Position numbers and translations under genes: made by a program. From the NCBI RefSeq assembly GCF_001434465.1, contig NZ_AZGE01000013.1, positions 10,501-45,526 of the forward strand: DNA of 35,026 bases, given 5' to 3'. The DNA comes from Limosilactobacillus oris DSM 4864. GTDB taxonomy: Bacteria > Bacillota > Bacilli > Lactobacillales > Lactobacillaceae. Under the pieces are notes generated by a model. That model saw only the letters and a program-made list of their open reading frames with translations, ran no database searches and was not told the origin of the DNA. Shown piece after piece: positions 16,646-25,371 of the stretch (position 1 is its first letter; each line of letters opens with the position of its first letter).

Positions 16646-17644
16646 CTAGCCATTGAAAGTGCTAATCTGTTGCGCAAACTCCTTAATATTATGTTGTGGA
16701 TTCTTGTGATCAATTAAATTCTTCCAGTCAGCTGGAATTGCCTGAGCACCAACTTTGGCTCCGCAAATCGCAGTTGCCATGGCTCCAATCGTGTCCGTGT
16801 CCCCACCTAAATTAGTGCAGATAATTGCGCTCTTTTTTACGTCTCGAGCGTAATAAGCAATCGCAACGGCAGCTGGAATGCTTTCGGAAACCATCGTCCC
16901 CGTCCCTACCGTGTTGTAGATTGCCTGACTAAAGGCTGCGTCGTCGCCAGCGTATTTTTCAGCGAGCTGCAGGCCAACTTCAAGCCGTTCCTTGTTATGG
17001 GCCGCCCAGGTTGGCGCCCCGAGCTTGAAGCCAGCATCGTTTGCTTTTTCTGCGTAGGCAATAATGCTGTCCCAATCATAATCTGCTAAGGCAGCCGTTA
17101 CCGCCCCAGCAACCATTGCAGCCCCACTAATGGCAACATCGCTTGAGTGTGTAATCTTTGTAACTTCATAAACCATCTCGACCAGCTCATCCAATTGATC
17201 AGGGGCATACAGAGTTCCAATTGGTGAAACCCGCATCCCACAGCCATTTGTGAGGGCCGATTTGGTGACCTCGGAGGGATTTTTCCCCTCCTTAACCAGA
17301 GTCAGAGCCGCCTTACTGCTTGGTCCAAGAATATTATTGGTCCAGGCGCCGACCTGGTCAGCCCATTTCATAATGTGCTTAACGATTACTCGGGTATCAG
17401 GTTGCCAGTTAGTTTCAATGAGCGCATCCAGGATTGCAAACGCCTGGTTGGTATCGTCGGTATACTCGCCTGCTTTGAAGTTAATCGCAATGTCGTTGTC
17501 TTCAGTACCATCTAAAAAAGTCGTAATGTGCTTGCCAAACTTGGCTTGAATTTGCTGAATCGGCCAAAGCTCAGTTGGCATCCCCATTGCATCGCCAATC
17601 GCTTGTCCATATAAAGCTCCCAAAATTTTATCAATATCTCTCAT
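16646..17644 (-). CDS. ADP-ribosylglycohydrolase-family protein (YegU-like)
   Basis: A 332-residue enzyme, close to the length of E. coli YegU (334). Motifs are ALYGQAIGDAMGMPTE (about 11-26), GEYTDDT (the TDDT metal site), SPIGTLY and GGDTDTIGAMA near residue 277. The conserved acidic residues bind two Mg2+ ions and activate a water that breaks an N- or O-glycosidic bond at ribose. The ATG at 17644 is preferred to a GTG three codons earlier, with AGAGGAA 9 nt upstream. It is the first enzyme of the operon after the regulator gene. In this context it likely hydrolyses a nucleoside-like substrate rather than ADP-ribosylated protein; this is inference. Confidence 0.9.
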   Translation of the reverse strand: MRDIDKILGALYGQAIGDAMGMPTELWPIQQIQAKFGKHITTFLDGTEDNDIAINFKAGEYTDDTNQAFAILDALIETNWQPDTRVIVKHIMKWADQVGAWTNNILGPSSKAALTLVKEGKNPSEVTKSALTNGCGMRVSPIGTLYAPDQLDELVEMVYEVTKITHSSDVAISGAAMVAGAVTAALADYDWDSIIAYAEKANDAGFKLGAPTWAAHNKERLEVGLQLAEKYAGDDAAFSQAIYNTVGTGTMVSESIPAAVAIAYYARDVKKSAIICTNLGGDTDTIGAMATAICGAKVGAQAIPADWKNLIDHKNPQHNIKEFAQQISTFNG

Positions 17645-17659
17645 GCTGTGCACTTCCTC

Positions 17660-18355
17660 TTACATTCCTAACGTCAAATCAAATTCTGCATAATGACTAT
17701 AAATAACTTTTACCCTCTCGACCATTTCACCATTCTGATCATGAACGATCCCCTCTGCTTGTAGCAAGGCAGAATGTTCATCGCAATCGAGCAGCTTGGC
17801 TTCCTCTTGATTAGCCGACAAGGCAGACATCCGAAGGAGTGAAGTCGATGGGTAGGTCTTATATTCCTGCCGGATAGTTTCATACAGAGACTGCTTAGAA
17901 AAATCATAGCCGTTCAAACCGGGAAACCGTTGTAAGTCAAGTACTGACTCATCAAGGGTCATCGGGGTCAGATTTTGATCTGCTTTAATTAGTCGTAACC
18001 GGCGCAAAACATACAGCTCTCGTCCATTTTCGTGCTTAATCTCTGCCGAAATAATTCTGTTAACAGCGATAGCTCCAATTTGGCGAGCGTAGTCAGAAAA
18101 GCCTTTAAAGTTAAAGAGCTTGACTCTTGGCTTAGTCTGCCGGACAAAAGAACCCTTGCCTTGAACTTTTTCAATTAGGTTCATCTGTTCAAGGTCTTTT
18201 AGGGCCTTTTGCACCGTTGTCCGCGTGACATCAAACATTTTTGAATATTCTGTTTCAGAGGGCAGTTTATCCCCAGCCTTTCTATTAGTAAAAATATCAT
18301 TCTGAATTGCTGAAACTATTTGTGCGCGCAAGTTACCATTCCGATCTAAATACAT
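17660..18355 (-). CDS. GntR-family (HutC/UTRA-type) transcriptional regulator
   Basis: A 231-residue regulator. The ATG at 18355 is chosen because AAGGATGG lies just upstream and the winged-helix domain begins at once; the frame is open further upstream but that part lies over the promoter. Residues 8-72 are the GntR helix-turn-helix (AGDKLPSETEYSKMFDVTRTTVQKALKDLE) and wing (GKGSFV). The rest is a UTRA ligand-binding domain with YVLRRLRLIKADQNLTPMTLDES and VERVKVIYSHYAEFDLTL at the end. It stands 15 nt before the ADP-ribosylglycohydrolase-family gene, so it leads its own operon as YegW does beside yegTUV. It probably senses a phosphorylated product. A perfect palindrome over its own start of transcription is the likely operator. 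Confidence 0.92.
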   Translation of the reverse strand: MYLDRNGNLRAQIVSAIQNDIFTNRKAGDKLPSETEYSKMFDVTRTTVQKALKDLEQMNLIEKVQGKGSFVRQTKPRVKLFNFKGFSDYARQIGAIAVNRIISAEIKHENGRELYVLRRLRLIKADQNLTPMTLDESVLDLQRFPGLNGYDFSKQSLYETIRQEYKTYPSTSLLRMSALSANQEEAKLLDCDEHSALLQAEGIVHDQNGEMVERVKVIYSHYAEFDLTLGM

Positions 18356-18371
18356 TATTACCATCCTTACC

Positions 18372-18387
18372 ACTTGAGTACTCAAGT
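18372..18387. promoter_or_regulatory. GntR-type operator
   Basis: ACTTGAGTACTCAAGT is a perfect 16-bp palindrome starting two bases beyond the -10 box of the operon, so it covers the probable transcription start. Its position suits autorepression by the GntR-family protein. Confidence 0.75.
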
Positions 18388-18389
18388 AC

Positions 18390-18426
18390 ATGTTAACACC
18401 AATTTGTAGAATAGCAAGCGCTTTCT
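18390..18426 (-). promoter_or_regulatory. Promoter of the GntR/YegU-like operon with cre-like site
   Basis: On minus TTGCTA (18412-18417), 16 nt, TAACAT (18390-18395) preceded by TGT. The plus-strand AGCAAGCGCTTTCT (18413-18426) differs from the cre consensus only at its two outermost bases and covers the -35 box, so catabolite repression is plausible. Confidence 0.5.
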
Positions 18427-18498
18427 TGAGGTGGAAAAAATTAAAGTATAACAAATCCTTGTGGTCCCTATTAATAACTTCAGTAGTAAGTAGAATAT

Positions 18499-18533
18499 AA
18501 AAAAGCACCCCCTCAGAATACCGAGGGAATGCT
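18499..18533 (-). terminator. Minus-strand terminator upstream of the GntR operon
   Basis: AGCATTCCCTC, 8-nt loop, GAGGGGGTGCT and TTTTTT. It lies between the cupin gene and the GntR promoter and would stop minus-strand transcription coming from the IS-remnant side. No intact gene on that strand uses it. Confidence 0.6.
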
Positions 18534-18583
18534 GCATGTAAATTACATAATATAAGCAATACGAACAAAGCTATTCATTTGAT

Positions 18584-18591
18584 GGTATAAT
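18584..18591 (+). promoter_or_regulatory. Extended -10 box of the cupin gene
   Basis: TGGTATAAT with the TG motif one base before TATAAT (18586-18591), 30 nt before the start codon. There is no good -35 box. Confidence 0.5.
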
Positions 18592-18620
18592 GTTCACATT
18601 AATTGAGGAGGTCCACCGAC

Positions 18621-19130
18621 ATGAACAAAACCGATTACATCAACTCTCTCCACCTTCAGCCCCATCCGGAGGGCGGCTGGTACCGCCAGGTTTATCATAG
18701 TGCTGACACGTTTGCACCGGCCACGGTAAATAAGGATCGCTACTACTATACATCCATCTACTTCTTGCTGGATGCCAGCTCGCCATCACACTTTCACCGG
18801 CTGAAGCATGACGAGCTCTGGTATTATCACGCTGGTGACCCGATTACGATTTACAGCCTCTACCCTAATGGTTCGTCTAATCAAGTCATCCTCGGCCCCC
18901 ATCTGGACAAGGGCGAACAACTCCAGTACCGGGTATCAGCTGGCGTTATCTTTGGCTCAGCAGTTAACGCGAATGGCTTTAGCCTGGTTAGTTGTGCTGT
19001 TGCACCCGGCTTTGACTACCATGATTTTGAAATCTTTGACCAAAAGACTCTGTTGGCTAAGTACCCACAAAATCGTGATGTGATTGAGAAGCTTGCTTAT
19101 GAGAGGATTGATGATGAGGGTAGTAAATAG
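18621..19130 (+). CDS. DUF985 cupin-domain protein
   Basis: A 169-residue single-domain cupin. The ATG at 18621 has GAGGAGG 9 nt upstream. The family motifs are in order: PHPEGGWYRQVYHS (about 14-27), TSIYFLLDASSPSHFHRLKHDELWYYHAGDP (about 46-76) and VSCAVAPGFDYHDFEIF. His and Glu residues in HFHR, HDELW and the last motif suit a metal site in the beta barrel. DUF985 proteins have no settled function; sugar isomerase or binding roles have been suggested from structure. The gene has its own promoter, diverges from the GntR operon and is followed by IS66 debris, so it appears to stand alone. Confidence 0.88.
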   Translation: MNKTDYINSLHLQPHPEGGWYRQVYHSADTFAPATVNKDRYYYTSIYFLLDASSPSHFHRLKHDELWYYHAGDPITIYSLYPNGSSNQVILGPHLDKGEQLQYRVSAGVIFGSAVNANGFSLVSCAVAPGFDYHDFEIFDQKTLLAKYPQNRDVIEKLAYERIDDEGSK

Positions 19131-19230
19131 GAGCCATAGCATAACGCTAGATCTCTGCTTAATTGTTATCTTAAGGAAAATAAAAAGTGGTTACTATTCT
19201 TCATTTGATATGATTCTCGTCTAATATGAA

Positions 19231-19572
19231 CTAAAAATAAGAGGCAAACTTTGCTTGTGGGTAAAGCCGAATTTCTATTGCCACCGTAGCCATCAAACAT
19301 ATGATTCCCCGGTAATTATCGTCAACTATCTTACCGACTGTGGAGCCAGCACAAGTATAGTAATAATAAAATATCGCCAGTTGATGGTTAATAAACTCTT
19401 TAACTGTTCCGGCTACCCAGAAATAGCTAATTTCATAAGCATCATCGAATACTTTAAAAGACGTTTCATCCATATGAACAACTGTTTCTTGGCAAGTTAA
19501 TTTTAATAGTCGTTGATACAACGGCTCTAGATAGACTTGACTTACTTTGATGATGCTGGCTGGTAACTGCAT
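19231..19572 (-). pseudogene. IS66-family transposase fragment (central part)
   Basis: A 113-codon minus-strand frame that reads SQVYLEPLYQRLLKL...VVHMDETSFKVF and later YFWVAG. IS66 transposases have an H-A-D-E-T catalytic motif at this point, seen here as HMDET, followed by a Y-x-W-V stretch. The end (ICLMATVAIEIRLYPQAKF) no longer matches, and there is no N-terminus or C-terminus in frame. It is a remnant and cannot be active. The 90 bases before it hold nothing visible. Confidence 0.7.
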
Positions 19573-19827
19573 CCTTTAAGCAATTCTAACACTTGCCATA
19601 GCCTAATTTAACGATGAAAAGGCTGCGCCAAATTAAATTTGTTCTCTGCAGCTTTAGCTAAAATTGAACTAAAAAAGTAACTATGCGTTATGAAGTGAAC
19701 CTCGTAAGCTGGATACTTTAATTTAGACAATTCTTTCCAAGGTAAGATTCCGACATTCAATCAGAGTCTTGCCTTTTAGTATGTAACTTATCCGATTTTA
19801 ATTGTAAGCAGTTATCATCAAGAAGTA

Positions 19828-20240
19828 ATTGAAAAATTTGAACAACACAATTGTTAATCAAGCTTTAGTTGATAGATTGTACGTTTGTTTAAGGGCAATC
19901 AGGCAATCACAAGGGCGATTCAAAGAAGCCATCAACAATGCGTTGAGATTAAAGGGACGGGTATATCGAATCCTTGAGAATGGTCAAGTTCCCTTAACCA
20001 ATAATTAGGTAGAGTCATCGGTCCAACCAGTTACTTTAATACGCAAGAATAGCTTATTTGCTAAAAGTAAAGCTTGAACACAAGCAAGTACGATTATCTC
20101 CACTAAGCTAAAACAATTAGATGTCTATAAGTATTTCAAGTACTTATTTGGCAAAAGGGCAAAAGAAGCTCAATTAGATTGTCATGAAATAAACAATGAG
20201 CGATTTTTTCAGCCCGTTGATATACCCCACCTTATATCGC
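19828..20240 (+). pseudogene. IS66-family transposase fragment (C-terminal part)
   Basis: One plus-strand frame reads AIRQSQGRFKEAINNALRLK, then YRILENGQVPLTNN. It continues through stops at 20006-20008 (TAG) and 20075-20077 (TGA) with LIRKNSLFAKSKA, TQASTIISTKLKQLDVYKYF and KYLFGK. This order (D-G-x-x-x-x-x-N-N, R-K-N-x-L-F, then Y-x-Y-x-x-Y-L-F) is the C-terminal signature of IS66 transposases. It lies on the opposite strand from the central fragment at 19231, so the element has been rearranged as well as mutated. The bases between the fragments are AT-rich with no feature I can name. Confidence 0.7.
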
Positions 20241-20249
20241 CATTAACTG

Positions 20250-20291
20250 GAAGAATATGAAAGTAGCCCGTGCCGTCTCCAGGCACGAGCT
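20250..20291 (-). terminator. Probable terminator of the DUF6020/GT2 operon
   Basis: On minus AGCTCGTGCC, a 7-nt loop and GGCACGGGCT give a 10-bp stem with one G-U pair, followed by a T-rich tail (ACTTTCATATTCTT). It lies about 140 nt beyond the last gene; the rest of that gap shows nothing clear. Confidence 0.5.
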
Positions 20292-20427
20292 GCTTAACAA
20301 CAAAACTTATTCGATTTTTCTTGACGAAAAGCCTACCATTATATGTCTATTCTAAGGAATAGTACATCATTATAATACTCATTAAAGATCTTCAACTACC
20401 TTCGAAAGTCATCCCACTAAAGCCTAA

Positions 20428-22110
20428 TCACTCACGCCTGCCATACTTTATCTGATAAATGGATAGACATAGACTGAGCATAAGGGGAATAGTGTACACA
20501 ACCGGATACAGATATCTTCTTCCTTCAAATAAAGTCGAAACAGGAGCGAGCCAACACCCTAATAAAATAGAAAGACCTAACGGAATAACACTAAGCCAAT
20601 AAAATTTTACCTCCTCTAAGCCCCATTTTCTCAAAAAAGTTGCAGTGATAAATAATGGCAAAACAGAAGCATATAAACCATATGAAAGTAGTAGCTGCAA
20701 AATAGGATTTTTATAAAGATTGTCAAAAACTGTTTGGACAGCCTGACTTGATTTTCTAAACTCTCCCTGTCTAACAGCTGCCGAAGTTGGTATTAATTTA
20801 GGATCTAACAAATTATGCCAATCCATCGACATCAATGGATCATATTCTGCAAACGAAAACCACCCAGACACCATCGCATTAAATGCTGCAATATAAGTCC
20901 GCGGATGCCGTCTACCCTCCTTAAACCAACTAACCAAATAATTCTTATATTGCTTATAATTGCCACGATCGGTATATCCCTTTACAGGATCCGCATTAGT
21001 AGGATTATAGACTTTCCCAATATTTTTACCATCAAGTAGGACGTTTATTGAGTTAAATTCCGCCTTTGTCACATCTTTTGAATGGTATTTAAAATACCTC
21101 GCAGTTTGTTGAAACGGAACCGAGAACATTTCTTGCTTCCCACTTGGCGCCACATTTAACGTTCTTTTTACTCCTGTTAAAAGGCCCAGTGCAATTATCA
21201 CGCTGCAAACCAGAGTAGCAATTGAATATTTCCTATACTTTGGGATAAACAGGTACACCGCTACCAACGAAAAAGTAACTATATAAATTCCAACCGATTT
21301 CGTAATAATGCAAAGAATAGCAAATAGACCAAGCAAGCTATCGTATTTAAAATTAGAAAATACCCGCCCTTGGGTTCGCAAAGCCTCAATAAATAGGATA
21401 ATGAAAATGACATAAATCCAAGAAAACAATGCGTCTTTAGAAATAGTTTGAGCACTGATTGGAAAGATCGGACACAATGCGTAAAACAGAAGCATCGCCA
21501 AAACATATCCCGATTTTAACTTCAAGTATCTATGAGCATAGTAGGTAGTCAGTGAAAAACTAAATGCCGTTAAAAGCTCTTGGACAAAAGAGTAAACGAA
21601 AAATCCTAACTGCCAATTGTCCAGTTTCTCACCAAAGGGGGTAATAATTGCACCCATTATTAGAGTATCAAAAATTGGATGATGATTTGAAAATACTCCG
21701 TCATGGTTTCCCTTATAAAAATACTGAATAAATTGCGCTAATTGTCCCCAGGTATCATTAATCAATGTCCCGGGATACAGAGCAATTATTATTGGTAGCC
21801 AAAACAATAGGATAATTACAAAAAACAACCATAAATTATGCTTACTGTGTAATATTTTATTCCAAGCATTAAATAGGCCGTTAAATTCACCTATATATAC
21901 CGGACTAATAATATTTCTAACTATTAGTCTTCTAGCAAAGTAATTAATCACACTCAAAACAAAAAACACTACTAAAACTGTTACTAAATATGAGGATGAG
22001 AAATCACAACTGCCGCTCTCAATATAATTAGGTGCGGCAACCATTGCTAACGCCAATAATAGGCAAAATATATAATCAGTTGCCCCAATAACTTTAATTC
22101 TATTATTCAT
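20428..22110 (-). CDS. DUF6020-like polytopic membrane protein, predicted GT-C glycosyltransferase (copy A)
   Basis: A 560-residue protein with some 12 membrane segments. A GT-C-type first outer loop follows the third segment: YPGTLINDTWGQ with Asp119 and Gln123, then N-H-H-P at 142-145. Further on it has ISKDALFSW, SVPFQQTARYFK near residue 335 and PTNADPVKGYTDR near 375, all shared with the three paralogs in this cluster. GT-C enzymes use a lipid-phosphate sugar on the outer face of the membrane, with an acidic residue in that first loop as catalytic base; applying this here is inference. GAGGGG precedes the ATG, and the gene lies 17 nt after copy B, so they are cotranscribed. It is the last gene of the operon. 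The coding sequence is notably AT-rich. Confidence 0.82.
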   Translation of the reverse strand: MNNRIKVIGATDYIFCLLLALAMVAAPNYIESGSCDFSSSYLVTVLVVFFVLSVINYFARRLIVRNIISPVYIGEFNGLFNAWNKILHSKHNLWLFFVIILLFWLPIIIALYPGTLINDTWGQLAQFIQYFYKGNHDGVFSNHHPIFDTLIMGAIITPFGEKLDNWQLGFFVYSFVQELLTAFSFSLTTYYAHRYLKLKSGYVLAMLLFYALCPIFPISAQTISKDALFSWIYVIFIILFIEALRTQGRVFSNFKYDSLLGLFAILCIITKSVGIYIVTFSLVAVYLFIPKYRKYSIATLVCSVIIALGLLTGVKRTLNVAPSGKQEMFSVPFQQTARYFKYHSKDVTKAEFNSINVLLDGKNIGKVYNPTNADPVKGYTDRGNYKQYKNYLVSWFKEGRRHPRTYIAAFNAMVSGWFSFAEYDPLMSMDWHNLLDPKLIPTSAAVRQGEFRKSSQAVQTVFDNLYKNPILQLLLSYGLYASVLPLFITATFLRKWGLEEVKFYWLSVIPLGLSILLGCWLAPVSTLFEGRRYLYPVVYTIPLMLSLCLSIYQIKYGRRE

Positions 22111-22127
22111 AAATGCTTCCCCTCTGA

Positions 22128-23927
22128 CTATAACTTTCTACCACTATAAATGCCATTAACCAGCGGCAAAATCAGTAAGCCTTCAACACTGACCAATGGT
22201 AAGACATACCGTAAGAGGATTACCGGACTAAACACTAGTAAAACTAACCAAAAGATAACCGGCATAATAAACATTGCCCAATAGTGCTTCTGCTTATCAA
22301 CGATAACTTTACCTAAACTAACTGTCAGAATAAAAAATGGCAGTGCCGCACTAAATAATAATGACACCAGCGGAATTTTCTCATAATATTGTCGATTAGA
22401 AAAAGCATCAACTATCTTCTTAAAAGATGGCAATAAACTTTTGCCAAAGGTTTGCCGAGGCTGATTAGGCAGTAACGATAGACTATGAACCTCATAGTAT
22501 GGTTCACCAAACGCTGACGTGTCCTTATTCATCCCTGGATACCATAGCTGGACAGTCAACCGGCTAAAGGCATTCACGTACTCACCTGGATGCTTTCGTC
22601 CAACAGCACAATATAATTTAATAAATTTCCATGGTTCCTGACGAACTGCTTCCGTATTAAAGGTCGTCTTTACCGGATCAGAAATTGCTTCGAACGGGCC
22701 ACGGTAATTGTCATAGTTAGGGATAAACCCTTTGACTTCTTTTAACTGTTCACCTTGGTAGTCATGCGGATGTCTAACTACTGCTCGCGCTATTTGAACC
22801 TCTGGAATACTTAACGATTCTTTAATAGCGTCGTCACGACTATTAGTGACTTTTAAGCTCGATAGAACCGGTCCAGAATATAGCATAAATACTCCGACGG
22901 TTATCATTGCCGTAAACAACAGGCGTCTACGACCATGCTTCAATAAACAGCACAGTATAATTATGGTCAATACATAGACATACATCGCCTGCTTGAGAAA
23001 GGCCATGCTCAAAAAGGAAATTACTCCAAAAACAACTACATTTTTCCAGTTGTTAAAATATTCCTTCCCCCAAGCAATTTTAATCACTTGAAGTTCTAAA
23101 ATAATAAACAGCGCTGTGAAAATCACATTCTTTGTTGTAGTTACCGCCATAATAGGATAAAACGGCAACAAGGCAAATGTTAGAAAGGAGCCCAGTGACA
23201 AAAGCAACGACCGAGAATACTTAGCAATAAATGCACTTACATCTGCCAGGGCAAACGATAGGACAAGTGTTTGAAAGAATGAATAGACTGCTGCTCCTAA
23301 CCACCATGGGCTTTTCAGTTTCCCGATGGTAACGCCCAACAAATACGTATGTAACACTGGATGATGGCTATTAATGTTATGAGTTAAAAATTCCCCAATT
23401 TGTCCTGGTCCATCGTATCCATACACGCTTGGGAAATAAGCGAGTAAATATGGCAACCAGCAGAGTAAAATCACTGCCCAAATAATTACCACCCCGCGCT
23501 TCGTTGAGGCAAAACGATTTATTTTAACAATCGCCTGCTCCTGTACTAAAGCGTCCTTAATGTGCAACGAAAACAAGGCACGAATTAGACCAAACCAGAG
23601 AGGCCAGATTAAAAAAATCCTTATACAGGTTAGAACCGAAAATACCCGTGCATCATCAAATAGCATCGTATTACGACCCCAAACCAGACAAATAGCAAAG
23701 ACTAAGGAAATAATCAGAGCTCCAATATCTTTCCTCCGGTTTCGCGCCAAAAATAAACAATGTTTTAACAGGGTATAGCTACCGCTAAAAATTACCAGGC
23801 TATAAATACTATTCCCTAAAACTGTCTTATCACTTGTCTTAATCGTCATTGCTATGCCAAATGTTGCTAACAAGGCTAGCAAAGCGGCTACTAATATTCT
23901 CTTACGTTTAGTTTTCAAATCTACCAT
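22128..23927 (-). CDS. DUF6020-like polytopic membrane protein, predicted GT-C glycosyltransferase (copy B)
   Basis: A 599-residue membrane protein with AAGAGGAAA before the ATG. It has about 12 membrane segments and the cluster's shared landmarks: FPSVYGYDGPGQ with Asp172 and Gln176, S-H-H-P at 187-190, TTKNVIFTAL, then SLSIPEVQIARAVVRHP and ISDPVKTTFN. It is the most diverged of the four in the S-x-P-x(2)-Q motif, with EVQ instead of xQQ. A 496-nt gap holding repeat copy 3 separates it from the GT2 gene upstream. A and B may therefore be a second transcription unit or read-through from the first. The substrate is unknown. Confidence 0.82.
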   Translation of the reverse strand: MVDLKTKRKRILVAALLALLATFGIAMTIKTSDKTVLGNSIYSLVIFSGSYTLLKHCLFLARNRRKDIGALIISLVFAICLVWGRNTMLFDDARVFSVLTCIRIFLIWPLWFGLIRALFSLHIKDALVQEQAIVKINRFASTKRGVVIIWAVILLCWLPYLLAYFPSVYGYDGPGQIGEFLTHNINSHHPVLHTYLLGVTIGKLKSPWWLGAAVYSFFQTLVLSFALADVSAFIAKYSRSLLLSLGSFLTFALLPFYPIMAVTTTKNVIFTALFIILELQVIKIAWGKEYFNNWKNVVVFGVISFLSMAFLKQAMYVYVLTIIILCCLLKHGRRRLLFTAMITVGVFMLYSGPVLSSLKVTNSRDDAIKESLSIPEVQIARAVVRHPHDYQGEQLKEVKGFIPNYDNYRGPFEAISDPVKTTFNTEAVRQEPWKFIKLYCAVGRKHPGEYVNAFSRLTVQLWYPGMNKDTSAFGEPYYEVHSLSLLPNQPRQTFGKSLLPSFKKIVDAFSNRQYYEKIPLVSLLFSAALPFFILTVSLGKVIVDKQKHYWAMFIMPVIFWLVLLVFSPVILLRYVLPLVSVEGLLILPLVNGIYSGRKL

Positions 23928-24129
23928 AATTTCCTCTTAATAATTGATTCCCTATTGGAAAAGCAAATACTTTTTAATCCCTCAAATTCTATTTTACATA
24001 TACTGAACAATAAATTTTCAACAAAATAATCAGCTCTAAGTTTAAACACTAATACTTATACTTACAAGACGAATTTATTATTAGGAGTACGATTTCAAAT
24101 TCTAAACCGATGGCTTGACTAATCGTAGG

Positions 24130-24388
24130 AAATCGGGAGTGGAAAGTGACTTCCTCGACAGGATGTATGACTAGCCAGTCACGTGTCAACTATCATATAG
24201 CCTTGCTCCGCGACGCTAGGTACTAGCCTATCCCCTGTGATTGCAACGCGAAGTTAGTCTTTATAGAGACTAGGCAAGATTTATTAACGTTTGACCTACC
24301 AGTCAGCTACTGCGTCGTTGCATTTTTATCTTTAAAATAGCTAAGAGGCTGAGTTGATTCCCAGCCTCCAGAATTATCCGCCGATTTC
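24130..24388 (+). repeat. Interspersed intergenic repeat, copy 3 (composite)
   Basis: The left part (24130-24240) is an inverted copy of 1109-1262. The right part (about 24285-24388) is a direct copy of 71-166, ending in GAGGCTG...CAGCCTCC. So it joins the two modules seen separately in copies 1 and 2. It fills most of the gap between copy B and the GT2 gene; the remaining 200 bases (23930-24129) are AT-rich without visible genes. Confidence 0.6.
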
Positions 24389-24423
24389 AAAATAGTAATA
24401 ACAGAAATATATCACCAAGTTGC

Positions 24424-25371
24424 TTAATCCTTGTTTTCTTTTTTCCAAGTTGCTTCTTGCAAACGGAATTCATATTCCCGCCGCTCTTTTCGTTGCAATG
24501 CGTCTAAGATTAAACCACTATAAAATGAAATAATTCCGGCAATAAAACAAAAGCCGCAAACGACCAGCGTTGGCATATTAAGAACCTTACCAGTATGTTC
24601 ATAGGGAATCCAAACGTTCGGTATAAAGAATCCGATTGACAAAATCGCCAACACTAATGCTAAGAAACTGAAAAACTGTAGAGGCTTGTAGTTTCGATAC
24701 AGGGTGAAAATCAACCGCAACACCTTAAAGCCGTCAGAATAAGTACTTAGCTTGCTGATACTACCCGCTGGCCGATCTCGGTAATCAATAATGTGGTTCT
24801 TAACTGCCAAGTTATTAACCGTTGCAAAGATACTCATTTCCGTCTCAATCTCAAAGCCGTGCGATAAAACAGGATACGTCTTTACAAAGTTATAACTGAA
24901 GGCTCGGTAACCAGTCATAATATCCTTAATATCCGTATCGAAGAAGAAATTAATACTGCCCCGTACGAGTTTATTGCCAATCCCATGGAAAGGACGCTTA
25001 TTTTCTGCGAAATAGCTCGAGCTTAAACGGTCACCAACTACCATGTCGTAATTGCTGTGGAGTACATACTCGGCCATTTTAGGAATTTCTTCAGCAGGAT
25101 AAGTATCATCTCCATCAATCATCACGTAGCAACGGGCTTCAATTTCACGGAACATTCGACGAATAACGTTTCCTTTCCCTTGCTGGTACTCATGTCGTAC
25201 GATAGCTCCTGCTTCCTGTGCTAGCTTAACAGTATTATCCGTTGAGTTATTATCGTAAACAAAAATAGTGGCATTCGGGATATCATTAATTGCCCGTTTA
25301 CAATCTTCAACAACTTTTTTGATGGTCTTTTCTTCGTTATAACACGGAATCAAAACGGCTAGATCAATCAT
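24424..25371 (-). CDS. GT2 glycosyltransferase, polyprenyl-phosphate sugar synthase type (CsbB/DPM-like)
   Basis: A 315-residue enzyme. Residues 4-13 (LAVLIPCYNE), D40-N-N-S-T-D45 and D86-G-D-D89 are the GT-A nucleotide-sugar and metal sites. MTGYRAF at 152-158 and ETEM at 176-179 are typical of dolichyl/undecaprenyl-phosphate sugar synthases. Two C-terminal membrane helices (about 232-252 and 267-289) anchor it. It should load a sugar from a nucleotide donor onto undecaprenyl phosphate at the inner face. The ATG at 25371 is chosen because AAGGTGA lies before it; it overlaps the stop of the upstream DUF6020-like gene by 8 nt. That coupling ties it to the GT-C-like proteins as donor supplier. 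Which sugar is used cannot be read from the sequence. Confidence 0.92.
   Translation of the reverse strand: MIDLAVLIPCYNEEKTIKKVVEDCKRAINDIPNATIFVYDNNSTDNTVKLAQEAGAIVRHEYQQGKGNVIRRMFREIEARCYVMIDGDDTYPAEEIPKMAEYVLHSNYDMVVGDRLSSSYFAENKRPFHGIGNKLVRGSINFFFDTDIKDIMTGYRAFSYNFVKTYPVLSHGFEIETEMSIFATVNNLAVKNHIIDYRDRPAGSISKLSTYSDGFKVLRLIFTLYRNYKPLQFFSFLALVLAILSIGFFIPNVWIPYEHTGKVLNMPTLVVCGFCFIAGIISFYSGLILDALQRKERREYEFRLQEATWKKENKD

Noticed and set aside
17660-18568. A longer GntR-family protein starting at 18568
   Set aside because: The extra 71 residues resemble no GntR protein and are translated from the promoter, operator and terminator DNA. A good start with ribosome binding site exists at 18355.
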